A stretch of 64,000 nucleotides of DNA from Okapia johnstoni (GCA_024291935.2 CM044310.1:114524213-114588212); one strand, 5' to 3'; positions 11,110-24,120 are shown, counted from the stretch's first letter. The notes: generated from the sequence alone by a model not told the origin. Numbers and translations are program-made.

Positions 11110-11738
11110 GTTGTCATGGTAACTCCTCCCAGTCTGGAACACCCTTAGCCTCCCCTCCCTTCCACCTCTGTGGTTATGAAGCTCCAACTCTCTCCTGGCC
11201 CTGCACCAGGAAGAGGTTGCTAAGGTAACCCAGGTCTCTGGTGGTCCTTATGCCCCCACCCTCATCGGTTACTATGGCAACCTCACCTAGCACTCAAGTA
11301 GAAAGGACCCCAGCCCTAAGGACACTGCTGAGGGAAGCAGCCTCTTTCCCAGCCCCTCCCCCCAGCCACCCAGTTGGCATTACCATGGTAACCATCTCCC
11401 CCTTTCCCATCGTAGGAGGTCTATGGACCAAACCAACCAGGTGTTTTTATTTAGAGGAGGAGATGCTCTGCTGAGAAGTAGTTGCTATGGTTACAAGGCC
11501 TGGACCATCCCCAGAGAGGTGAGAAACAAGCAAAGCCAAGTCCTGGTTACTGTGGTAATGGAGGCAGTCCCCCTTCCAGTGACCCTAAGGCCCACCAAAG
11601 TAAAGGACATTTTAAGAGTGTCTCTCAGGATGGAATGGGTCTAGGGAAGGGGTTGTCATGGTAACACCTGTCACTTCTAGCTTTACCTTTCTAAACATAT
11701 TTATGAAAGAAGGGGTGGTTATACGTTGCTATGACATC
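11110..11738. promoter_or_regulatory. Homotypic cluster of X-box (RFX-type) motifs
   Basis: Seven 14-bp motifs close to the RFX consensus GTTGCCATGGCAAC start at 11,110 (GTTGTCATGGTAAC), 11,216 (GTTGCTAAGGTAAC), 11,268 (GTTACTATGGCAAC), 11,379 (ATTACCATGGTAAC), 11,481 (GTTGCTATGGTTAC), 11,546 (GTTACTGTGGTAAT) and 11,652 (GTTGTCATGGTAAC). A half-site starts at 11,725 (GTTGCTATGACATC). Start-to-start spacing is 106, 52, 111, 102, 65, 106 and 73 bp. The cluster lies between the CpG island and the putative non-coding FKRP exon. Confidence 0.65.
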
Positions 11739-11829
11739 CTTCCCATCTCACTTTTGTAGGTAAGATGAAATTGTGTTCTATTGTGTGAAATTGACTGATT
11801 TGGGGTCTCCTGGTTTCTCCTTCCCTCAG

Positions 11830-11891
11830 TGGTGCAGCTGAGCTGGGCTGGAACCGCCCCCCTGGAGCTCCCTCATCCTGCAACCTAAGAG
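11830..11891 (+). other. FKRP: Putative non-coding 5'UTR exon of FKRP
   Basis: A pyrimidine tract ending CCTTCCCTCAG (AG at 11,828-11,829) and a strong donor AAGAG|GTAAGA (GT at 11,892) bracket 62 nt with no useful reading frame. Human FKRP has several non-coding 5' exons ahead of its coding exon. Inferred from splice signals only. Confidence 0.45.
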
Positions 11892-12099
11892 GTAAGACAC
11901 CCCTCAATGTCACCAGCACTCATGTGGAAACTGCCCTTGTCCCCAAAGGTTTCTCCACACGTCAGATGTTTTCTTTATCCATCACATTACCATTCTACAG
12001 ATGTAGCCATTGAGACTATTGAGTATAGATCCCCTTAGACTGTTTTGTGGGCAATGGCAGGACAGTCTCAGCTTAACAATCCTCTCCTCACCTGACCAC

Positions 12100-12270
12100 C
12101 TTTTCTCTCTCATGCCCCCTTGTGTTTTCCTGCTCTGTCTGTAATTTGTTTGCAGGGGTTTTGTCTGTCTTCCAACCTCTGGAAGGACCTGCCCAACCAC
12201 TGTCTGGTTCATCCCGTGTCTCCAGAACACAGAGGACACTTAATAAATACCTATTTGTTGAGTAACGAGT
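12100..12270 (-). repeat. L2 LINE 3' end
   Basis: Antisense L2 terminus: gtgtctccagaacacagagg, then cttaataaatacctatttgttgag. Confidence 0.65.
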
Positions 12271-12394
12271 TAATTAATTAACGGGCCATATTCAGCATTG
12301 AAAGCACCTGTTAGGTGAGGACTGGGGAAAGAGGGTTGTCTCACTGAAAATGGGCTGAGAGTCAGACTGTCTTTGTGGACCCAAAAGAGACAGC

Positions 12395-12620
12395 CAAGTT
12401 TATTGGCTAAAATCACAACTCTGAAGCCAGCTTCCCCATCCAATCCTGGGTTTGCCACTTCCCCGCTGTGTGACCTGGAGCAAGTGACTTCACCTTTCTG
12501 TGCCTCAGTTTCCTCATCTTTTAATGTGATCAAACGTGAAGATTAAACGAGTTAATATCGGTAAAATGCTTAGAATACGGTCTGGCACATCATGAGTGGC
12601 TAGAATTGTTGATATTATTA
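12395..12620 (+). repeat. MIR SINE
   Basis: Nearly full MIR: tcctgggtttgccactt, gtgacctggagcaagtgac, tgcctcagtttcctcatct, then gtctggcacatcatgagt. Confidence 0.8.
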
Positions 12621-12964
12621 CAATCCTGTTATGATCTTTCAGAAGCCTCTTTTCATCCACTTTGCCCCGATGTTTTTGAGTCCTTACAGTTGGGGAAGCC
12701 AAGACCGATCTTGTCACGGTACTGGATGAGTCCTCTCTTTCTTCACTGGTCCCATCACCTCCTCGTTTGACTCTCCACACCCACTGGTCTCTGAGAAACC
12801 AGCTTCTGTCCTGTGTCCTGCTGGGCGCCTCCTGGCCCAGACTCAGGCAGACAGTGCCTGGTGAGAGTCAGGACCCAGGGATGGAGACCTGGATTCTGCT
12901 CCCTCTGGCCTTCCTCTCTCTGGGGCACAGGTTCCCCATTTGAATAACAGGAACCAGTCATTCT

Positions 12965-13500
12965 ATCCACGCAAATTTATTGAGCACCTGCAGTGGGCAG
13001 GGTACTGAGCCATGTTCCGGGTATACAACATAAAACAGACAAGACACAAGATAAGTCACATCTACATGAGAACTACTAGGAGAGGAAAAAAGACATAGGA
13101 AGTATGGGGGTGATAGGGTGAGGCGTTTTAAGTAGGTTTGCCGAAGGAAGGGCCCAAGATCTGATGGCTGGCGGGCGGGGGTGGGGGGCACGCAGCTGCT
13201 GCCAGGCTGGGAGAGCGTCCAGGCAGAGGGAACAAGTAGTGCTGCAGCTGAGGTCTCCTGGGTGTATTTGGAGAATGGTGGTCCACGTGACTGCAGCTGA
13301 GTGGGAGAGGGCAGGGATCACTTGGGGCCTTGTGGGTCCCAGCAAAGACTTTGGCCCTCCGTTTGAGTGAGTCTCCAGCCACAGAAGGTTTAATAGCAGA
13401 TGCAGGCAGGACAGGATCTAATTCAAGGTCGAACAGGATCCCTCTGGGCTCCGAGTGGGACCCAGACCATAGAGGACAAGGGTGAAGCAGCAGGATGGTC
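12965..13500 (+). repeat. L2 LINE fragment
   Basis: Begins aatttattgagcacctgcag and continues with L2-like segments (gagggaacaagtagtgc, gatctaattcaaggtcgaac). Interrupted on the right by a CHR SINE. Confidence 0.6.
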
Positions 13501-13502
13501 TC

Positions 13503-13656
13503 TCTATTTTTTTGTAAGTGAAGCCAAGGGGTCCTCAGTTTTTAATTTTTACTTTTTGGCCACACGGCAGCATGTGGGATTCTCAGTTCCCTGACCAGAG
13601 ATCGAACCTGCATTGGAAGCGCAGAGTCTTAACCCCTGGACCACCAGGGAAGTCCC
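13503..13656 (-). repeat. CHR-type SINE with target duplication
   Basis: Reverse CHR SINE (ctttttggccacacggca, then ctggaccaccagggaagtcc). CAGGATGGTC-like sequence flanks it on both sides (about 13,490-13,500 and 13,657-13,667). Confidence 0.85.
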
Positions 13657-13999
13657 AGGATGGTCCCTTTAGAATTGTTAGAAGATTCTGAAACCACCTA
13701 AGGGTCTGTTCTGTGCTTCTGTGTACCGAGTGCTAAAATTCTCAGGTTTTTAAGACCCCGAACATTCTGTGGTTTCAAAGTTTCCTCCCCCTACTGTAAT
13801 GTGCATTGTCCAAGCTCAGGAGTCTTGTCTGTCTCTTATGTTACATGTCCACGGCTGGGTCCCCAGTACCTAGGCCAGTGCCTCCTGTGTTGTAGACTTC
13901 CACAAATAGATGCTGAAGGGTGGAAGGAAGGAGGGGTCCATGGAAGGTCCAGAAGGTGATTCCAAGGTCCTGAAGAATAACAAGTCACTCTGAACGTGC

Positions 14000-14960
14000 A
14001 ACTCAGATTCTTAAGCGCCATCTGAATTGGATCAGAGAAGGACAAGCAGGCCTGGATGGCTGAAGGGGATGGGAGGGTGTTCCTGGTGGGTGAAAGAGAG
14101 GAGACAGGAAGACCAGGGCAGGGCCCTAGGTACATGGCCCCAGTGCAGCCCTGGGGACCTGAGTGGGCTACACAGACACACAGAAACCATGCCCCCGGTC
14201 ATCATCTCTTCACCAAGTACATTTTCAGTGTCCAGCTGCATGCAAGGAACACGGCGGTGATCAAGACAGCCCTGGCTCTGTCCTCTTGGGGCTCACAGTC
14301 TAGTGGGAGCAGACAGACCCATTCCCAGACAGTGGCAAACCAGAATGGGCAGCCCAAGGGCTCTGGGAGCCTAGAGGGGATTTCTCCCCCAGCCAGTGGT
14401 TCAGGGAGGGCTTCCTGGAGGAGGGGGGCATCTGAGCCAGGAGTTCAGAAGAAGAGAGGCATGGGGAGAAGGTGTTCAAGAAGAGACTGTTCCAGGCAGG
14501 AGGAACAGAATATGCAAAGGCTTAGAAATAAGCCTGTTTGGGAATTCCCTGGTGGTCTAGCAGTTAGGGCTCTGAGCTTTCAGGGCTGTGGGCCTGGGTT
14601 CAATCCCTGGTCAGGGACTGTTTGAAGCAAAGTCCAGAATTCGAGGAAGTGTGGCAGGAGACGGGGCTGGGATGGTGGGCAGGCAGGCAGGTCACACCTT
14701 GTGGGACATTATGAGAAACTTAGACTTTCTCCCCAGAGCACTAGGGAGCCATGGCAGATTCTGAGCAAGAGAAGGAAAGGTCAGTGTGTGCTTTCTGCAG
14801 ACCCCTGTGGCTGCCATGAGGAAGGGACTTGGTCAGGAGATCAGAGGGAGGCCTAGTGGGGATCTGGGTGAACCTGGATTAAAGCAGGAGCTGGGGGAAT
14901 GGGGAGGAGGGGTCAGAAGTATTCAGGAGGGAGGAAGATTAGCTGGGTCTCTAATGTCCT
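14000..14960 (+). repeat. L2 LINE interrupted by a CHR SINE
   Basis: L2-like blocks (cttggggctcacagtctagt, gggagggcttcctggagga, gaacagaatatgcaaagg) resume after 14,640 (ccccagagcactagggagcc). A sense CHR SINE at about 14,540-14,640 (ggaattccctggtggtctag) splits it. Confidence 0.65.
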
Positions 14961-15105
14961 CCTTTCTGGGAAGGATTGAGCTTAAGACGATCCTTCAGTG
15001 GGGAAACTGTTTCTGAGTATCTGCTCAAAGTGGGGCAAGTTAGTTAGTCCTTCTATGCTGGAAACCTGCCCAAGCTTCAAGTTGTGATGGGGATAGGGAG
15101 ACAGC

Positions 15106-15117
15106 GCCACCTGGGGG
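15106..15117 (-). promoter_or_regulatory. CTCF-like motif
   Basis: On minus reads CCCCCAGGTGGC followed by GCTG, 11 of 12 to core CCASYAGRKGGC. Located in the FKRP intron preceding the coding exon. Confidence 0.35.
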
Positions 15118-15205
15118 TTGCCTAGGAATGTGACCAATGAGCAGATCGTAGGGGGTGCCCTATGGAGGACAGCCTTTCCTTTGATGCAGCCGACTCTACT
15201 TTTTT

Positions 15206-15442
15206 TGGGGTGGGGAGAGCAGCTTCCCAGGTGGCTCTAGTGGTAAAGAACCTGCCTCCCAATGCAGGAGACGTAACAGACGCAGGTTCAGTCCCTGGGT
15301 CGGGAAGTTCCCCTGGAGAAGGAAATGGCAAACCACTCCAGTGTTCTTTCCTGGAAAATCCCATGGACAGAGGAGCATGGCCGGCTACAGTCCGTAGGAT
15401 CACAGAGTTGGACACGACTAAAGCGATTTAGCATGCACGTAC
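15206..15442 (+). repeat. Bov-tA family SINE
   Basis: Sense element (cttcccaggtggctctagtg to gttggacacgactaaagcg). CTACTTTTT on both sides is a likely target duplication. Confidence 0.9.
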
Positions 15443-15715
15443 GCTACTTTTTAAAAATGATTTTTTAACTGTGACAAAAGACAGATAGCAAGATTTGTCA
15501 TCTTAACAGTTTTCAAGCATATAGTTTAGTAGAGTTATGTATATTCATACTATTGGGGAAGCAATTTCCAGAACTTTTTCGTCTTGCAAAATTGGAATTC
15601 CATTCCCATTAACTAACAATTCCCCCTTTCTCCATCCCCCATGGTCCCTGGCAATCACCATCTACTTGCTGTTTCTGTGAGTTTGACCCATTCCATTAAA
15701 AAAAATTAATTAGTG
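15443..15715 (-). repeat. L1M LINE 3' fragment
   Basis: Antisense mammalian L1 3' region: tcttaacagttttcaagc, then ccagaactttttcgtcttgc, then ccatggtccctggcaatcac. Confidence 0.7.
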
Positions 15716-16024
15716 GCCAACGTTACAAATTGAAATTTCTGACTTAAGAAAACTTCTAGCTTTTCTTGCAAAGCCAAAACCATCTGGCTGATCATCAGGA
15801 AAGAGATGGCCAGATGGCACAGGATTTGAGAAAGTGAGGAGACAGTAGGGGAGAGAGGCTGGGTGGCCACGGCTCTGACCCCAGGGCCACAGTGTGAGAG
15901 GGAAAGGAAGGAAAGATCTGGGGTAAGAGCAGGGAATGAAGGAGTCTGAGCATTTGTAACTGAACCCGAATCTGACGAAGTTGACAATGAATAAAAGGGT
16001 GGGATTGAACAAGGAAGACGGGAA

Positions 16025-17906
<1,882 letters not shown>

Positions 17907-18230
17907 AGCTGCCGCGCCTGCTCCCGGCGTCCGGAGAACACTCGGGCACATGGCGTTGTCCTCTGCTTGGTGCAGCTGACGTTTGGTGGGCGGGCCAGGA
18001 ATGCGAAACCGCCCAGCCCCGGATGTCAAGGATGCGCCCTACCCAAGAGTTCCAGAACCCGGGCTCCGGGGCTGGGACAGAGTTTTGGAAAGAGAAGAAT
18101 ATGAGTGTAGGTTCTAGAGCCAGACTGTCTTGTTGCACTTTTTCTGTGCCTCGGGTTTCCTTAGGTATTCCGCGCGAACCCTTGGGGTCTAGCGCAGAGC
18201 CCAGGACACGTGGCTGTTGGGTTGCTTTCG

Positions 18231-18246
18231 CCACTAGAGGGCGCCC
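18231..18246 (+). promoter_or_regulatory. CTCF-like motif (forward)
   Basis: CCACTAGAGGGCGCCC fits the CTCF core CCASYAGRKGGC at all 12 positions. Located in the FKRP 3'UTR. Confidence 0.5.
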
Positions 18247-18599
18247 TTGTCCTACCTTGGGACCAAGACGCGTGTAAGCCCAGGACCTGTGTTCCCCTGG
18301 CTTTCAGGTCTCTTGAGCCTTTGGTCTTCTCTCTGGTCTCTTGCGCCTGGCTGGACAGGATAACAAATCCGCAACACCGCCACCCCTCCTTTTTTTTTTT
18401 TTTTTTTTTTTTCCCAGAAAATGACCTCCTTCCCTCCTGGGCGAGCCCTGGGGGATGCATGCTGCTCTTCACTCCATCTTGCAGAGAAGGAAGCAGGCTC
18501 AGAGCTCAAAGGTGCAGATATGGTTCTGGATCCCAGGCCCCTGAACTGTGTTACCTCATTATTTTGGCTCTCTGCACCTGTTCCCCCACTCACAATGCA

Positions 18600-18840
18600 G
18601 GGTGAACAGTCCTCATAGCTCACATTTACTGAGCACTTACTGTATATCAGGCTTCGTTCTCAGCATTTCACACAGAGTAACTGACTTATCTCTCACCTCC
18701 ACCTTCTGAGGTGACAGCTGCTATTATTTTGATTTGACAGAGAAGGAAACTGATGAAGTCACTCATCCAAGGTCAGACAGCTTGGGAAGTGTCAGAGTGG
18801 GGGACTCGAACCCAGGCTATCAGTCTGGAGACTTCACTGC
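18600..18840 (-). repeat. MIR SINE
   Basis: Antisense MIR: tttactgagcacttactg, then gacagagaaggaaactgatg, then ggggactcgaacccaggc. Part of the FKRP 3'UTR. Confidence 0.8.
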
Positions 18841-19068
18841 CGTGGCCCACATCATCTTTGCTGATGTGGTACCCCAAGGTGGGGGCTTGGGGAAGCCAAA
18901 CCACTTAGCAGGTGACGCGGTGGCAGCCTTCCTCTGGTGACCGGGCGCCTCAGAGGAAATCCTGTTTGGGCGTGTACCTCCAATATGTGTATTTATTGCT
19001 AAATTATATCCAGGCACTACTGGCATTCTGTGTATTAGTAATACAGCTCAAATTATTCCATCTTTAAA

Positions 19069-19081
19069 ATTAAAAAATAAA
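19069..19081 (+). terminator. FKRP: FKRP poly(A) signals
   Basis: Overlapping ATTAAA (19,069) and AATAAA (19,076) are the first such hexamers after the stop codon, followed by a gggctttgttg segment. Confidence 0.5.
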
Positions 19082-19154
19082 TAGAGAGGGCTTTGTTGAC
19101 CAGCCTTATCCCAGTGACATGTCCTGCACACCCCTTGGGTATGTGCACTTGGCT

Positions 19155-19400
19155 TTGAGAGCACAGGCTCTGAAAAGGGAGAGGCCTCGGTTCAAATCCA
19201 AGGACGCTGCTTCCTCCCACTATGAACTTGGGCCACAAGGGACTCTGCTTCCCTGCACCTCAGTATGCACCTGGGAAATAGGTAACGGTGATCCTCAACC
19301 TGCAGAAGTAAAAGGGTTGTGAGTCAGGAGCAAGTGTGGCTCTTGTCTTTCTTTGTGACCTTAGGCAAGTCACTGCTTCTCTGAATGGGTGGAGGGATGG
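19155..19400 (+). repeat. MIR SINE
   Basis: Diverged MIR pieces: ggcctcggttcaaatccaag, then tgtgaccttaggcaagtcac. Confidence 0.55.
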
Positions 19401-19739
19401 GTGATCTTGCAGAAGTGTGAAGCCCTTGGAGGAGAAGGCTTCACCAGCAAGAGAAGATAAATGCCACTTCGGCCCAATCTCCTGAGGCTCAGGCATCCCA
19501 AGCCTGACTTCTTATAATGCAGCCTCTGTTTCTAACCACTGAACCTGCCAACTGCTGGCAGTCAGTTGGGTTCCCAGGGAACATTCTGGAAACTTATGGG
19601 GATGATTCAGGTTATCAGTGTGGTTGGATAGTGTCCTTGGCTCTCTGCACAGTCCAGGGAAATGGCTCATACGCAGGGCACCTGCACACAACAAAGTAGG
19701 GGCCCTTGTCACATGCTGTTTCAAAATGTCCAATCAGGC

Positions 19740-20640
19740 ATTCATGAAGGACTGGTGATATTCAAAATATTTTGCAACTGGTATGATAATATAAATATAT
19801 AAATCAATATATGCATCACATTTTAAAAATATTTTTTAATTCTAAAAATGATCAAAATTATCTATATATCCGTACTTCTTGTTGCCAAGAACCTAACTTG
19901 AAGCTCAAATCACTTAAATTATTGTAATGGTTTTGTTTCATTTAGAAGTTGTTAGTGCGACTTCTTGATCGACACAGCTGTATATGCATATATACATAAA
20001 ATATATGTACATATATATATTTAAAACAACTTTTCTTAGCTGTGGTTTGAGAAGGGAGCCACATCAAATGCTTCTAGCAACTTTTCATTAAATGAGAATC
20101 ATTAGAAACTTGAGGTCTCAGTAGATAAAGAATTTCTCTTAGACTCAAACTTAGTGTGTTGGTGTTTTTTTTGAACTCTGTTTGCAGTTCCTGAACTAAC
20201 AGCAATTACATTTCAGACTTTTCTAGCCCTTAAAATATTGTGTAATCACTTTGTCTGTTCAATATCTTTATTATCAGCTAAGTAATGGGATGACAGAAAA
20301 CCCATCACAACAACTAACTTGAACTAATAAGTTTGTTGCAATATGTCTTTTTGAATTTTACTGCTTTCCCAATTACTCTTATACTGTTCACCAGCCAGAA
20401 CAGAAAATTTTTTAATATTTTAACAACCAGCCCATCCACACTAGCACAAACGAACGAAATTTTAGCCTTACTTGGAAAAACCTGGTTAAGAATTATCCAA
20501 GCCCAGAACCAGACTCTCCTTGGGCAAAACAAAGTCCTTTTTGGATGGTTTTCACTAGTTCTGAATTTTCCAGGAAGTGCAACTACCATGTAAGATGAGG
20601 GAAGCTTGTATCAGATTTTGTTCAAAGCTTGCCCAGGGAT
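19740..20640. other. AT-rich sequence, not recognised
   Basis: About 900 bp of AT-rich DNA with an acatatatatata patch near 20,000-20,020. No known repeat consensus, splice-flanked frame or RNA gene is recognisable. The one open frame (20,314-20,589, minus, 91 aa) has no recognisable domain. Confidence 0.4.
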
Positions 20641-20829
20641 TGTCAACAATATAAAAAAATCATGTTCCACCTGGTTCTCAGTAACTTGACACCTACATTG
20701 CGTGTTTACAGCCGACTAGGGAGCTGCCTACACTACAGGTGTAGATGTTTGGTTTCTCTCAGCTTCTGGGGAGGTGGCCCCACGTATCTGCATATTGAAA
20801 TACACATTATAAATTTTTATCCTTCTTTT

Positions 20830-21256
20830 ACAGTTTTTCTTTATTTGCTTATTTTGGCTGCACTGGGTCTTCCTTGTGATACACAGACTTCTGTTATTAT
20901 GGAGCACGGGCTCCAGAGAGCTCGGGCTCAGTAATTGTGGGCTGGCCTAGAGTTAGTTACTTAGTCGCATCCGACTCTTCGCAACCCCATGGACTGTAGC
21001 CTGCCAGGCTTCTCTGTCCATGGAATTCTCCAGGCGAGAAACCAAGGTAGCCATTCCCTTCTCCAGGGGATCTTCCTCAACCGGGATCGAACCCGTGTCT
21101 CCTGCATTGCAAGTAGATTCTTTACCGTCTGAGCCACCAGGGAGGGAGGGTGGCCTACCGCGATGTAGGATCTTAGTTCCCCAATCAGGGATCAAACCCA
21201 TATCCCCTGCATTGGAAGGTGGATTCTTAACCACTTGACAACCAGGAAAGTCCCAA
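20830..21256 (-). repeat. CHR-type SINE split by a Bov-tA SINE
   Basis: CHR parts (ttattttggctgcactggg on the left; aggtggattcttaaccact on the right) are separated by an insertion at 20,950-21,150. Confidence 0.85.
20950..21150 (-). repeat. Bov-tA family SINE nested in CHR SINE
   Basis: Reverse Bov-tA (aaccccatggactgtagcct, then gtctgagccaccaggg). Flanked by TGGCCTA at 20,943-20,949 and 21,151-21,157. Confidence 0.9.
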
Positions 21257-21289
21257 ATTCCTATTCTTTTATTTCTCCTTTTTCTTACA

Positions 21290-21417
21290 GTTTGTGCAAT
21301 ATGGGATTATTTTGTGTGTGTGAAAGGATTTGCTTTTTAAAATTTTTATTTCTGATCCAAATATAGTTTATTTACAATGTCATGTTAATTACTGCTGTGC
21401 AGCAAAGTGATTCAGTT

Positions 21418-21463
<46 letters not shown>

Positions 21464-21540
21464 TCATTTCCATTATGGCTTATTGTAGGATACTGAATCT
21501 AGTTCTCTGTGTTGCATAGCAGGACCTTGCTGCTTTTTGG
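21290..21540 (-). repeat. Ruminant L1 3' end with (CA)n
   Basis: gctgtgcagcaaagtgattc, then a pure CA run (about 21,420-21,461), then ggatactgaatctagttctc: the antisense ruminant L1 3' terminus, with an expanded microsatellite inside. Confidence 0.8.
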
Positions 21541-21734
21541 AATCATTTTTAATATCAGGTGTGAGTGGGTTATATTACCTATGAACCTCATTTCAGGAGA
21601 ATCGAGAGGACTTTCCCAGAGCTGACATGCGAGTCAGCACAAGCACTGGTGTGGCCATGCCTGTAGTTTAAACACAAGAGCATTAACTTACGGGTTATTA
21701 ATTCATTGGTAAATGGTCCCTGCCAAGAGTCCCT

Positions 21735-21862
21735 CTTTTTTAATTTAATTTTTGTGTCCCTGTGTGGCATAGGGGATCTTATTTTCTAGACCAGGGATGG
21801 AACCTGTGCCTCCTGCAGTGGAAGTGCAGAGCCCCGACCACTGGACCACCAAGAGTCCCCTA
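21735..21862 (-). repeat. CHR-type SINE
   Basis: tttttgtgtccctgtgtggc, then cccgaccactggaccaccaa. Confidence 0.75.
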
Positions 21863-22039
21863 TTATCCTGTCTCCCTGGGGACCCCCTCCCTGGATCTCC
21901 CCCTGACCCAGCAGCCCAGGGTTAACGATAGGCACGGTGGGAGGAAAGGGGGTCCATGTCTCAGTGGCTGTCAGATGGGCCAATGCATTTACTAAGTAGC
22001 ATCTTTTTTGTGTATCACCACTGGACATTACAGAATATT

Positions 22040-22380
22040 TGCTCTGAAAAGTGAACGGCACACAAAGACATGTTTACAAATGCACTTTTATGCACGGCAA
22101 CTCCCAACTGGAAACTGTGCAATGTCCTTGAACACGTGAAATATGCTGTATACATCCAGACAATGGACAGGGGGAGGAATGAACTACTGATACCTGTGAA
22201 AACATGACTAAATCTCTAAAGCATTATGCTGAGTCAAAGGAACTGATGCAAAAAGCTCCATACTGTACAATTCTGCTGTGAAATTCTAGAAGAGACAAAA
22301 GGAATCCTTAGGGATCAAAAGCAGATCAGTGGTGACTGGACCTGGGGTGAAGGAAGGAGCATGAGGAAATCTGGGGAGGC
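22040..22380 (+). repeat. L1M LINE fragment
   Basis: Diverged sense L1 (actcccaactggaaactgtg, tgaaattctagaagagac). Assignment by pattern. Confidence 0.5.
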
Positions 22381-22444
22381 AGTGGGAATACTGTGTTTTG
22401 TGGTGGTGGTTTTTCTTGAGTGTAAGTGTCTGTCAAAACTCATC

Positions 22445-22560
22445 CTTCATCTCCCCTGGTGGTCCTAAGGTTAGGACTCGGAGCTTCCACTGCACGGAGC
22501 ATGGGTTCAATCCCTGGTCAGGGAACTAATATCCCACAAGCCTTGAGGCAAAAAACAAAC
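22445..22560 (+). repeat. CHR-type SINE
   Basis: catctcccctggtggtccta, then ggttcaatccctggtcaggg, then gcctgaggca-type end. Confidence 0.8.
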
Positions 22561-23393
22561 CTCCTCCCATTGTGTGCTTTGACTGATGCAGTTTATTGTA
22601 TGTAAGTTATACTCAGTAATGTTGACCCCCCAGAAAGCAGAATTTGGCCATTACATATTCTTTATATGTACATGTATTTTCTACATAGATTGTATATGCA
22701 ATTTATTACATATGTAGGTGTTTATCTCTTTAAACAGCCATCCCTCATCACCCAAATCTAAGCCATTCCCCCAAAAGCATGAAATAGAAGATTGGGGAAT
22801 GACTATTTCAAGTGAGGAAAATAAGACACCTCTATCTCCACCCAAAAACCCCAAATGATTTCCCTAAATATCATTCAACACTCTTATCAAACACTTCTAT
22901 AACCATCCACTAAGGATTTTGGCATAATAGAAAACATTGAAAACAATTAATTTTTCAACTCAATGGATTCATTAGTGGCTATGTTTGTGCGCAATACACA
23001 ATTTTGCACAGAATCAGGTACGAATCTTTTTTTCTGGGCCACACAGAAATGATCAGGAGATGTAACTAAATAACTTCCTAGAAAGGTCAAAGTTACAAGA
23101 TAACATTTATAATGGATCCATATTGGTGGTGCCTCCAGGCACCTGCAGAAGTCTACATAGCAACCCAGGGAGGGGAGGAGAATATCAGTCATGAGCAACA
23201 TGCTTCAACAATGCACAAGACAGGATCCTGTTAGAACAGGTGAGTCTTGATTGCTGTCTTCCGCATCAGGGACTCAAACAGGACGGCCAACAGTTACACA
23301 GCAAGTTTTTTATTCAAACAGCAAATTGGGGTTTAAAAAAAAAAGAGCAAGCCATTATTTTAGGGTAATGAGAGTTAAGATGTCAAGAGGTAG

Positions 23394-23557
23394 GGACTTC
23401 CCTGGCAGTCCAGTGGTTAAGACTTTGCCTTTCAGTTCAGGGGATGTGGGTTCCATCCCTGTTTGGGGAGATAAGATCCCACATGCCTCGGGGGCCAAAA
23501 AACCAAAACAGAGGCAGTATTGTGACAAATTCAGCAAAGACTTTAAAAAAAAAAAGA
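23394..23557 (+). repeat. CHR-type SINE
   Basis: gggacttccctggcagtcca, then gataagatcccacatgcctc, then a poly-A tail. Confidence 0.85.
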
Positions 23558-23769
23558 TACCAAGAGGCAACTGCGTTCCTATGGAGGTGGTTACAGTGGG
23601 AAAGGAATTTACCACTGGTGGTACAAAACTTTTAAATAGAAGATAACATACCTAGAGGAGATAATACCCACATATGGTGTACCAGTTAATGTTTTTCCAA
23701 CTGTTTACATCTGTGTAACCATCAGTCATATCAAGATACACATTTGCTGTGTCATAGAAAGTTGCCCTC

Positions 23770-23882
23770 AACTTCCCTGGTGGTCCAGTGGTTACAACTC
23801 TGTGCTTCCAAGGCAGGGGGCACAATTTCAACTCCTGGTTGGGAACTAAGATGGCACATGCCCTACAGCTTGTTTAAAAAGA
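23770..23882 (+). repeat. CHR-type SINE
   Basis: aacttccctggtggtccagt, then gggaactaagatggcacatg. Confidence 0.85.
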
Positions 23883-23929
23883 AAGTTCCTTTCTGCCCTC
23901 TCCAAATCGATAGATCCTCATGTGAAAGT

Positions 23930-24120
23930 GAAAGTTAGTCAGTCATGTCCTTCTCTTTTGTCATGCCTTGCTTTGTCGGTCGCAGTCCATGGAATTCTCC
24001 AGGCCAGAATACTGGAGTGGGTAGCCTTTCCCTTCTCCAGGGGATCTTTCCAACCCAGGGATCAAATCCAGGTCTCCAGCATTGCAGGCTGATTCACCAA
24101 TTGAGCCACAAGGGAAGCTC
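23930..24120 (-). repeat. Bov-tA family SINE
   Basis: gcagtccatggaattctcca, then tgattcaccaattgagccac. A second partial body (agaatattggagtggatagc) follows at 24,121-24,178. Confidence 0.8.

Larger units (their letters stand above)
17907..19100 (+). other. FKRP: FKRP 3'UTR
   Basis: Runs from the TGA to the first canonical poly(A) signals, ATTAAA at 19,069 and AATAAA at 19,076. It includes a 22-nt T-run near 18,391 and a MIR at 18,600-18,840. Length is inferred; the cleavage site was not seen. Confidence 0.6.

Noticed and set aside
20314..20589. 91-codon minus frame
   Set aside because: No domain, no recognised relative, AT-rich surroundings and no splice signals supporting it.
21420..21461. 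CA repeat as a possible CRISPR or satellite array
   Set aside because: Simple dinucleotide microsatellite in an L1 end. No spacer/repeat structure anywhere in the window; this is vertebrate DNA.
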